Part shown: in pieces, positions 26,690 to 32,953 of the stretch
Layout: every line of letters starts with the position of its first letter
Position numbering within the stretch: the first letter of the stretch is position 1
NCBI GenBank assembly: GCA_025656455.1
Contig: JAHXHS010000045.1
Coordinates: 1-41,413, forward strand
DNA from: Candidatus Thiodiazotropha sp. (ex Epidulcina cf. delphinae)
Lineage (GTDB): Bacteria > Pseudomonadota > Gammaproteobacteria > Chromatiales > Chromatiaceae
Length of the DNA stretch: 41,413 nucleotides
Direction of reading: 5' to 3'
Program-made: the position numbers and the translations under genes
Notes under the pieces: generated by a model
Databases searched by the model: none
What the model was told of the DNA's origin: nothing
The model's input: only the letters and a program-made list of their open reading frames with translations

Positions 26690-26703
26690 TTGATATCGAT
26701 CAA
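26690..26703. promoter_or_regulatory. Perfect FNR/ANR-type box
   Basis: TTGATATCGATCAA matches the FNR consensus TTGAT-N4-ATCAA at every position. It lies 133 bp upstream of the YGxP precursor. If it activates at -41.5 on the minus strand, the start would be near 26655, with a possible -10 TACAAA. This predicts induction of the precursor-radical SAM operon at low oxygen. Confidence 0.6.
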
Positions 26704-26740
26704 TTTTGGGACACGGACGGTTCGGAACAGTCGCTTGGGA

Positions 26741-26966
26741 GTCTGTCGCGATGGAAAAGACTATCAGGGACCCTGACCGCTGGTAGGTCATGCGATTGAG
26801 CGCCGAGGAATTTATCCGGCGGTTACTCAATATCGCGAGTGAAGCGTCCCCGGCAAACGCAGAGGCAACAGAAACAGGCTTCAACGGCTACCCCTGTCCC
26901 AAGTGTCGTTCAGGGCATCTCAAGGTGGTCGGCGAACGCTCCCCCGCAAGGTGGAAAGGCGGTTGA
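26741..26966 (+). pseudogene. Relic of an IS91-family transposase
   Basis: Frameshifted and stop-broken fragments keep family landmarks in order: DGKDYQ in one frame, then DPDRW-stop-VMRLSAEEFIRRLL in another, then after a deletion a zinc-ribbon-like CPKCRSGHLKVVGE. Intact IS91 transposases have a KDYR...W.VM.LSAEEFIRRFL segment followed by the catalytic tail. Non-functional. It borders the promoter of the YGxP operon, pointing to past mobility here. Confidence 0.6.
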
Positions 26967-27250
26967 CGGACTCAGCCAAATCACAGAGCCAAAAACCAGC
27001 GCCAAGCATGATCGGGTTACCCAGACCCGAGGGAACCACTCGACATGAAGACAGAAAAACAGCTATTATCAGGCATATTCAAAGAGATAGGGAGGCCAAA
27101 ATGGGCCACGGAGTCACCCTTACGCGCGCCAGAACGGCAAATCAGGCGCCATCATCCGGTGGTGACAGACTTGGCCGCCCCTTCCTCGGCAGATCTGTCG
27201 AAAACAATTTCTTATTAAATAAGCGTTGTCAGGCGCTGATGGGCGATATA

Positions 27251-27309
27251 GTCCAATGGGCATTTATCCGCCATGCTGTGCACGGCGGATAAATACTTAA
27301 CTGTTAGGC
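27251..27309 (+). repeat. attC-like site 1
   Basis: GTCCAAT (27251-27257, near the RYYYAAC consensus) and GTTAGGC (27303-27309, matching GTTRRRY) flank an 11-bp perfect inverted repeat (ATTTATCCGCC with GGCGGATAAAT). Size and order fit an integron attC recombination site. Confidence 0.6.
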
Positions 27310-27828
27310 TCATAGCAGGAAAACCATACAAAGGAGATAATTATGGCAGCGCAAACATACTCAATTGATTTTGATGGGTACTGGAGAGAAAAGAATAAAG
27401 GAGGGGTCCCAAAAATATCAGGCGTCTATTGCGTATACAGCTGTGTTTATAATGCATCAGAAAAGAATATTTCTATAAAGGAACTTATATATATTGGTGA
27501 ATCTGAAAACGTAAATGAACGTATTGATGGCCATGAGAAACTTCCAGATTGGAAGAAACATTTAAAATCGGGTGAAGAGCTTTGTTATAACTTTGGTGGG
27601 GTATCGTCTTCTTCAAGGGAACGGTGTGAGGCTGCAATGATTTTCAAGCATAAGCATCCAGAAAACACAGAATATGTAAACTCATTCCCCTTTGATCAAA
27701 CAACCATGAAGTTGGGTGGAAAAACAGCAAAACTTACTACCAATTTTACTGTTAATAGAACGTGAGCCTAACAAGTTGCTAGTGTGGAACGCTGAGCGCT
27801 ATTGCGCTTGCGCCCCACAGCTTAAACG
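27304..27828 (+). mobile_element. Integron-like gene cassette carrying a GIY-YIG gene
   Basis: The unit begins with GTTAGGC and has the exact reverse complement GCCTAAC right after its only gene, followed by a folded attC-like end. That complementarity between cassette start and 3' attC is the signature of an excisable integron cassette. It is one AT-rich gene in the cassette orientation. No integrase gene is in the window. Confidence 0.6.
27343..27765 (+). CDS. GIY-YIG domain protein (cassette gene)
   Basis: A 140-residue small protein with a GIY-YIG nuclease-like core: SGVYCVY at 26-32, LIYIGESENVNERIDGHE at 48-65 (YIG, Arg60 and His64 in the family positions), and a Glu-bearing helix SSSRERCEAAMIFKHKHPEN that would hold the metal-binding Glu. 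AAAGGAG precedes the ATG. Strongly AT-rich. Standalone GIY-YIG proteins occur in defence, repair and mobile contexts; the target here is unknown. Lies inside an integron-like cassette. Confidence 0.75.
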   Translation: MAAQTYSIDFDGYWREKNKGGVPKISGVYCVYSCVYNASEKNISIKELIYIGESENVNERIDGHEKLPDWKKHLKSGEELCYNFGGVSSSSRERCEAAMIFKHKHPENTEYVNSFPFDQTTMKLGGKTAKLTTNFTVNRT

Positions 27829-27834
27829 TTATAT
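27766..27834 (+). repeat. attC-like site 2
   Basis: GCCTAAC (27766-27772) to GTTATAT (27828-27834), with a hairpin core GAGCGC-TATT-GCGCTTG and an outer pairing TGTGG/CCACA. About 69 bp, starting at the stop codon of the GIY-YIG gene, as attC sites do. The right core deviates from GTTRRRY. Confidence 0.6.
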
Positions 27835-27876
27835 TTTTTAATTGCACGACAAATAGATCCTTACATAAGGAAAAAA

Positions 27877-28512
27877 ATGGCAAACAATGAAATAAATATT
27901 GCGAGTGTAGGCATTGGTATTGCAACTATATCGATTGACACTCCGAATTGCCTTGGGCATCAACGGATTTGGCCACACAAAGATGAATTCATAAATGAAT
28001 TACTTGAAAAATTGCGAACGCAATTAATCAATGACTATGGACTTGAATTTGTTGTTGTTAGCATTGAGCCAGGAAGCATCAATATTCGCCTTCAAATTAC
28101 ATCATCAGTTTTTGCAATTATTGCTGCAACTGCCACGTTTGCGGATACTGAAATAGGTGAAGCAGTAATTGATCAGCTTAAATCTACATTTAGTGAGTAT
28201 GTGCTCCCAAGTGACTACAGCGAACCTTGCAATGTACAAATGCTGGGTTTTGCTAAAAGAGGGTTGTGTTATGGTCCTGTAAAGAAAGGGGATACTCTCA
28301 CTTCAATTGCAACTGAATTAAACCCAAAGGGTGTTACACTCAATCAAGCGCTAATGGCATTATATGAATACAATCCAAATGCATTTTATGATGAGAACAT
28401 TAACAATTTACATGAGGGGGTATTCTTATCACTCCCCAAATCACCTAAATACCTCAGTAAAGTTTATTCTGATGAGAATGTAGAATTACATAATAAAAAT
28501 TGGGGGATATGA
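27877..28512 (+). CDS. FimV-type LysM-like domain protein (cassette gene)
   Basis: A 211-residue AT-rich protein. The C-terminal 75 residues (GPVKKGDTLTSIATELNPKG... NQALMALYEYNPNAF... NINNLHEGVFLSLP) match the N-terminal LysM-like module of FimV, a peptidoglycan-binding polar organiser of type IV pili. The first 120 residues are unlike FimV and contain a hydrophobic stretch (SSVFAIIAATATF), which could be a membrane segment. No signal peptide. It follows an attC-like site, but its own 3' attC is missing because an IS3-type end abuts the stop codon. Confidence 0.65.
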   Translation: MANNEINIASVGIGIATISIDTPNCLGHQRIWPHKDEFINELLEKLRTQLINDYGLEFVVVSIEPGSINIRLQITSSVFAIIAATATFADTEIGEAVIDQLKSTFSEYVLPSDYSEPCNVQMLGFAKRGLCYGPVKKGDTLTSIATELNPKGVTLNQALMALYEYNPNAFYDENINNLHEGVFLSLPKSPKYLSKVYSDENVELHNKNWGI

Positions 28513-28539
28513 TATGGCAAGACTTTTCCGGACAAAAAA

Positions 28540-28602
28540 TCACGCAACTTTTCGGTTCTCTTTCTCATAGCCCAATGGCGTTTGATAGCCGATAGTTGAG
28601 TG
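28540..28602 (-). pseudogene. C-terminal remnant of an IS3-family transposase
   Basis: Twenty codons on the minus strand read HSTIGYQTPLGYEKENRKVA and then stop, the usual carboxyl end of IS3-group OrfB (LHS-x-L-GY-x-(S/T)-P). Everything upstream is missing. It lies 28 bp from the FimV-type gene, so the IS element probably truncated that cassette. Confidence 0.6.
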
Positions 28603-28739
28603 GCAAGTTACGTAGAGAAGTTACGTAGACACCCATTCTAAAAACAAACAACCACAGCTCCCAGCTTCATGGTTAAAGTCCCCTCATTAACAACATATCT
28701 TCCGCTATGAGGACGCCATCAGCGGAAAACCGATCTGTT

Positions 28740-28958
28740 TTATGAACTCAAGTTTCGGAGTTCATCTTGTTCCCATGTTCTACGAGTTTCGTAGGGTGCG
28801 GCCCTGCCGCACCGTAACTTGAAGCCCTGGAACCCAAGGTATTGGGTCAGGGGGCCGCGAAGTGAAGAAATCCATCATAGCAAACAGGAGCGCAACCCAG
28901 CATGGTGCGGCAGGGCCGCACCCTACGCCCTGTTCACATTGTGCGTTCCCACATAGAA
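28740..28958 (+). repeat. 219-bp direct repeat, copy 1
   Basis: This segment is repeated, apparently without change, at 31767-31985. It holds two facing REP-like palindromes. It is part of a larger palindromic element whose right arm exists only in this copy. Confidence 0.9.
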
Positions 28959-28997
28959 CATGGGAACGCGTTAAATTTGAACGCCGAAACTTGAGTT
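28745..28997. repeat. Nested palindromic element (complete copy)
   Basis: Outer arms AACTCAAGTTTCGG (28745-28758) and CCGAAACTTGAGTT (28984-28997) are perfect complements; a second layer pairs GTTCCCATGTTCTA (28769-28782) with TAGAACATGGGAAC (28954-28967); inside are the facing REP-like units 28791-28813 and 28904-28926. A three-layer palindrome with no gene. The adjoining 28603-28740 and 28998-29100 hold nothing recognisable. Confidence 0.85.
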
Positions 28998-29100
28998 ATG
29001 AAATGAACACCTGATATTTTCAGTAACACTGACGTATCAGGCGCGACTGCCACTCAGCATGCGCCGACCCTGTATCAGATTGGCTTTTTAAGCGTGATTT

Positions 29101-30096
29101 CTAGGCGAACAATTGCTTCGATGCACGAAGATTCGGCGTTCGTTGATAGCCCAATCTGCGACACGCCGCTTTCAGTGTGTAACTTGCACCCACCAATCCC
29201 TTGAACTTGCTTTCGAAATGCTGGGCCAGGTAGATCCAATGCCGAGGATCTATCTGCAGTCTTTCAAGAATAGGCGGTTGATTATCAGGTATGTAACCGC
29301 GTTTGTTCTCCAACATGGCACGCCCTGTCCAGTCGACCAGTTCGAGATAGTCCTTGAGCCGCAACGCCAGCCCCTTGGGCATCTCCTGGCGGGGATATCC
29401 GACAAACGGGTATAACCCGGTGGGTGTGTCTGCTTCGTCTGTGTGATTATGATCCCGTTTAAAGTGACGGATCCGCTCTGCGATGGAGGTGTACTCGGAC
29501 TGCTCCGGCGTTTCAGCCAGGCCTGCCCGGACCGGATTGAGATCGACATAGGCCATACAGGCCGCCAGGGCCTTTTCATCCAATAGGGCTTGGGATTTAT
29601 AACGGCCCTCCCAATAGCGCCCGGTGCAGCCGTCCTCCTGGTTGGCCTGACGGGCGATCGGTTCGTTGATACAGCGCATGAACCAACTGATATCGTGAAG
29701 ACGCTCACGCCATTTGTTGAGCAGTTCCGATACTGCCTCTCTCTCGGCACGGGTTAGCGCTTCTCTCGCCTTATATCGCTGGACGATAACAGGGAGCGAA
29801 AAGAGGCGTTCCCAACGCTCGATGACAGCCTGCTCACTCCAGCCGGCAGCACGCTCGGTATCGACATGCAGTATGACATGGTAGTGATTGGACAGCACCG
29901 AATAAGCGCAGATATCGATGGCAAACAGATCCGCCAGTTGCTTCATGCGATCGACGATCCACTGGCGCCGATGTTCATAGCTTCTGCCGGTAAGGGTGTC
30001 CAGGCCACACAGGAAGGCGCGGCGCACGCAGCGAGAGACACAGTGGTAATAAGGGGTAGTTTCCAGAGAAATCAGGGCTTTCCTTGGCTTGGGCAT
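29101..30096 (-). CDS. REP-associated tyrosine (Y1/HUH) transposase, copy 1
   Basis: A 331-residue IS200-like Y1 transposase. The HUH nuclease motif SNHYHVILHVD (histidines at 71 and 73) lies after the conserved PYYHCVSRCVRRAFLCG, and GRYWEGRYKSQALLDE follows in the middle. The start MPKPRK has AAGGA 8 nt upstream; a 14-residue longer start at 30138 is possible. Single-strand transposases of this group act on REP palindromes, of which this region is full. Identical to copy 2 through residue 194, then only moderately similar. Confidence 0.85.
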   Translation of the reverse strand: MPKPRKALISLETTPYYHCVSRCVRRAFLCGLDTLTGRSYEHRRQWIVDRMKQLADLFAIDICAYSVLSNHYHVILHVDTERAAGWSEQAVIERWERLFSLPVIVQRYKAREALTRAEREAVSELLNKWRERLHDISWFMRCINEPIARQANQEDGCTGRYWEGRYKSQALLDEKALAACMAYVDLNPVRAGLAETPEQSEYTSIAERIRHFKRDHNHTDEADTPTGLYPFVGYPRQEMPKGLALRLKDYLELVDWTGRAMLENKRGYIPDNQPPILERLQIDPRHWIYLAQHFESKFKGLVGASYTLKAACRRLGYQRTPNLRASKQLFA

Positions 30097-30439
30097 CGTA
30101 TCGATCCTTGATAGCTGTTGTTGATTGGAGATTGCCATACTGAGCTGTTTTTGGCAAATTTACGATGAATTTACGATGGGTGTCTGTTTTACTGCAACGA
30201 TCCACTGGCGCCGATGTTCATAGCTTCTGCCGGTAAGGGTGTCCAGGCCACACAGGAAGGCGCGGCGCACGCAGCGAGAGACACAGTGGTAATAAGGGGT
30301 AGTTTCCAGAGAAATCAGGGCTTTCCTTGGCTTGGGCATCGTATCGATCCTTGATAGCTGTTGTTGATTGGAGATTGCCATACTGAGCTGTTTTTGGCAA
30401 ATTTACGATGAATTTACGATGGGTGTCTGTTTTACTGCA
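29954..30439. repeat. 243-bp tandem duplication
   Basis: 29954-30196 and 30197-30439 are consecutive copies of one 243-bp unit covering the transposase start region and its upstream sequence. The second copy ends with the same GGGTGTCTGTTTTACTG, followed by CA. Probably slippage or an abortive transposition product. Confidence 0.85.
30197..30381 (-). pseudogene. Truncated 5' copy of the Y1 transposase gene
   Basis: The first 62 codons of the transposase (MAISN to RRQWIV) are repeated exactly and then break off at the duplication junction into unrelated codons. It lacks the HUH motif. Non-functional by-product of the 243-bp tandem duplication. Confidence 0.85.
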
Positions 30440-30634
30440 GTCATCCGTTGGGTAAGAGGTAAAGAACTATGATGAGCTAATCCTTGACTTATCTGGGGTG
30501 TCCATATATGTCTGTTTTACTGCAGTTTTACTGCACGATGGGTGTCTGTTTTACTGGGGAAATCAGTCATTGTGAGCAGACTCATCCCTCAGCCCGTGCT
30601 AATCGGTGCTCTTTGGCTCTTGAATGATGTTTAG

Positions 30635-31630
30635 CTACGTGAGCAATCGCTGACAAGCGGAAAGATTGGGCGTTCGCCGATAGCCCAATGCCTGACAAGC
30701 CGCCTTGAGCGTATAGGCCATACCCACCAGCCCCTTGAACTTGCTCTCGAAATGCTGGGTCATGTAGAGCCAATGCTTGGGATCGATCTGTAGTCGCTCA
30801 AGGACAGGGGGTTGATCTTTGGGGATATGACCGCGTTTGTTTTCTAGAATTGCACGTCCTGTCCAATCGACCAGCTCAAGATAATCGATGAGGCGGAACG
30901 GTAACCCCTTGGGCATCTCCGCACGCGGATTGCCGACAAACGGGAGAAGATGTGCGGGTTGTGCTGCCTGGCCTTTTGATCTGGCGGCACGTTTCATCTG
31001 TTCTGACCGCTCGGCGATGGCGGTGTACTCGGATTGCTCAGGTGTTTTTGCCAACCCGGCCCTGACCGGATTGAGATCAACATAGGCCATACAGGCCGCC
31101 AGGGCCTTTTCATCCAATAAGGCTTGGGATTTGTAACGGCCCTCCCAATAGCGCCCGGTGCAGCCGTCCTCCTGATTGGCCTGACGAGCGATCGGTTCGT
31201 TGATACAGCGCATGAACCAACTGATATCGTGAAGACGCTCACGCCATTTGTTGAGCAGTTCCGATACTGCCTCTCTCTCGGCACGGGTTAGCGCTTCTCT
31301 CGCCTTATATCGCTGGACGATAACAGGGAGCGAAAAGAGGCGTTCCCAACGCTCGATGACAGCCTGCTCACTCCAGCCGGCAGCACGCTCGGTATCGACA
31401 TGCAGTATGACATGGTAGTGATTGGACAGCACCGAATAAGCGCAGATATCGATGGCAAACAGATCCGCCAGTTGCTTCATGCGATCGACGATCCACTGGC
31501 GCCGATGTTCATAGCTTCTGCCGGTAAGGGTGTCCAGGCCACACAGGAAGGCGCGGCGCACGCAGCGAGAGACACAGTGGTAATAAGGGGTAGTTTCCAG
31601 AGAAATCAGGGCTTTCCTTGGCTTGGGCAT
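30635..31630 (-). CDS. REP-associated tyrosine (Y1/HUH) transposase, copy 2
   Basis: A second 331-residue Y1 transposase, identical to copy 1 for residues 1-194 (including SNHYH) and then diverging: IAERSEQMKRAARSKGQAA replaces IAERIRHFKRDHNHTDEAD, with scattered changes to the end. Identical catalytic halves with different C-terminal halves point to gene conversion or recombination between related elements. The longer start at 31672 is again possible. Confidence 0.85.
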   Translation of the reverse strand: MPKPRKALISLETTPYYHCVSRCVRRAFLCGLDTLTGRSYEHRRQWIVDRMKQLADLFAIDICAYSVLSNHYHVILHVDTERAAGWSEQAVIERWERLFSLPVIVQRYKAREALTRAEREAVSELLNKWRERLHDISWFMRCINEPIARQANQEDGCTGRYWEGRYKSQALLDEKALAACMAYVDLNPVRAGLAKTPEQSEYTAIAERSEQMKRAARSKGQAAQPAHLLPFVGNPRAEMPKGLPFRLIDYLELVDWTGRAILENKRGHIPKDQPPVLERLQIDPKHWLYMTQHFESKFKGLVGMAYTLKAACQALGYRRTPNLSACQRLLT

Positions 31631-31766
31631 CGTATCGATCCTTGATAGCTGTTGTTGATTGGAGATTGCCATACTGAGCTGTTTTTGGCAAATTTACGAT
31701 GGGTGTCTGTTTTACTGGTTCGATGGGTGGTTCGATGGGTGTCTGTTTTACTGTCTGTTTTACTGG

Positions 31767-31985
31767 TTATGAACTCAAGTTTCGGAGTTCATCTTGTTCC
31801 CATGTTCTACGAGTTTCGTAGGGTGCGGCCCTGCCGCACCGTAACTTGAAGCCCTGGAACCCAAGGTATTGGGTCAGGGGGCCGCGAAGTGAAGAAATCC
31901 ATCATAGCAAACAGGAGCGCAACCCAGCATGGTGCGGCAGGGCCGCACCCTACGCCCTGTTCACATTGTGCGTTCCCACATAGAA
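31767..31985 (+). repeat. 219-bp direct repeat, copy 2 (right-truncated palindromic element)
   Basis: Same sequence as 28740-28958 but it stops within the right inner arm and passes directly into the GNAT cassette. REP-like units are at 31818-31840 and 31931-31953. With copy 1 it brackets the whole 2.8-kb transposase region. Apart from this and the short repeats, 31673-32025 holds no gene. Confidence 0.9.
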
Positions 31986-32005
31986 ATGACTTTTTCTACG
32001 GCCTC

Positions 32006-32440
32006 GTTAGCTTGTAAACACGCAGATGGATATTTCATACAGAATAAACGAACCAATCACAGCAGACCAGTTCACTGAACTATTGAAAGAATCTACTCTT
32101 TCTGAAAGAAGGCCAGTCGATGACCGCAGGTGCATGGAAGGTATGGTAGAGAATAGTAACTTGATGATCACTGCTTGGGATGGCAACAAATTGGTAGGTG
32201 TTGCACGATCCATGACAGATTATCACTATGCCTGCTATCTATCAGATCTGGCAGTACATAAAAGCTATCAAAAACAAGGCATTGGAAAAAAGTTGCAAGT
32301 CATTACGCAAAAGCAGCTAGGCGAAAAATGTAATCTAATTCTTGTGGCAGCACCTTTGGCCAATTCCTATTATGGCCACATTGGCTTCACCAATAACCCT
32401 AGGTGTTGGGTGCTAGGACGTAATGAAAAAATCAGCTAAC
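32006..32440 (+). mobile_element. Integron-like gene cassette carrying a GNAT gene
   Basis: GTTAGCT (32006-32012) precedes the gene and its exact reverse complement AGCTAAC (32434-32440) overlaps the stop codon, as in the GIY-YIG cassette. A hairpin-rich tail follows (to about 32510), but the final GTTRRRY core is not recognisable, so the attC is degenerate. Confidence 0.5.
32026..32439 (+). CDS. GNAT family N-acetyltransferase (cassette gene)
   Basis: A 137-residue acetyl-CoA-dependent acetyltransferase. Motif A is clear: YLSDLAVHKSYQKQGIGKKL with the Q-x-x-G-I-G pyrophosphate loop, followed by ILVAAPLANSYYGHIGF (motif B). The substrate is unknown; this compact GNAT type is frequent in chromosomal integron cassettes. 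AT-rich compared with the cbb genes. Wedged between the right copy of the 219-bp repeat and a sulfatase pseudogene. Confidence 0.85.
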   Translation: MDISYRINEPITADQFTELLKESTLSERRPVDDRRCMEGMVENSNLMITAWDGNKLVGVARSMTDYHYACYLSDLAVHKSYQKQGIGKKLQVITQKQLGEKCNLILVAAPLANSYYGHIGFTNNPRCWVLGRNEKIS

Positions 32441-32532
32441 AAGAAAATTATGTCGCTCACTGTCGTTCGCTCGGACGCTGTCGCTACCGCGCCAGCGCTG
32501 CATAAACCGTCAAAAAAATTAAGGAATGTCTA

Positions 32533-32760
32533 GTGAAGGTTATTATCAAAGTCTTATTACTGTTGATATGCGTTTCTAGTAGTTACGCCTACGCAAGTAA
32601 CGCTGACAGACCTAATGTTGTCTGAATGCTCGCTGACAATCTTGGTTATGGTGTCGTATCTTCCTATAACGGCGGTATTCGAGGCCTTCAAACGCCACGT
32701 ATAGACCAACTTGCATCAGAGGGAACAGCGATTTCGGACAAGCACTACGTAACTATATGA
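32533..32760 (+). pseudogene. Truncated sulfatase gene with in-frame stop
   Basis: The reading frame gives a signal peptide (VKVIIKVLLLLICVSSSSYA), then RPNVV-stop-MLADNLGYG and TPRIDQLASEGT, the start of an arylsulfatase in which Trp is replaced by TGA; a second stop follows after 76 codons, before the catalytic C-x-P-x-R site would appear. A dead remnant. The rest of the 32440-32953 gap shows only the cassette tail and the cbbQ2 promoter. Confidence 0.75.
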
Positions 32761-32846
32761 TAAAGACTCTATGCCTTATCCTGAAAAGCAGACGCTCTCA
32801 TTCAGGTTTTATCAAAGTCGCTCTGAAACACGCCCACCCGTAAATC

Positions 32847-32862
32847 ATAAGCTGACACTTAT
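32847..32862. promoter_or_regulatory. cbbM-like dyad upstream of cbbQ2
   Basis: ATAAGCTGACACTTAT has the same half-sites and 6-bp spacing as the palindrome upstream of cbbM (22503-22518), and AAATC precedes both. It lies 92 bp before cbbQ2. Suggests joint control of form II RuBisCO and its activase. Confidence 0.55.
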
Positions 32863-32953
32863 GCGTCATCTCGAAAAAACTGATTTTACTTAGCGTCGCT
32901 TGCCACTATGATGCCTGCTATCCACTTCAACTCCTGACACACAAGGAACCGCC

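Larger units (their letters stand above)
30178..31765. repeat. Seven short direct repeats, (GGG)TGTCTGTTTTACTG
   Basis: Copies begin at 30178, 30421, 30509, 30540, 31701, 31737 and 31752. They cluster upstream of the transposase genes, often preceded by ACGAT or CGAT. They may be transposase recognition ends that have multiplied. The remaining 30440-30634 gap contains no gene. Confidence 0.75.

Noticed and set aside
26636..26884. An 82-codon minus-strand open frame upstream of the YGxP gene
   Set aside because: It overlaps the FNR-type box and the IS91 relic, and has no ribosome site or recognisable sequence.
27044..27217. A 57-codon plus-strand open frame (MKTEKQLLSG...)
   Set aside because: No family recognised, no ribosome site, and it lies in degraded sequence between the IS91 relic and the first attC-like site.
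30178..31765. Repeated 17-mers considered as a CRISPR array
   Set aside because: Spacing is irregular, from overlapping to over 1 kb, there are no uniform spacers and no cas genes.
32617..32622. In-frame TGA in the sulfatase as possible recoding (Sec or Trp)
   Set aside because: The frame ends 46 codons later at another TGA and lacks the catalytic site, so decay is the simple explanation.
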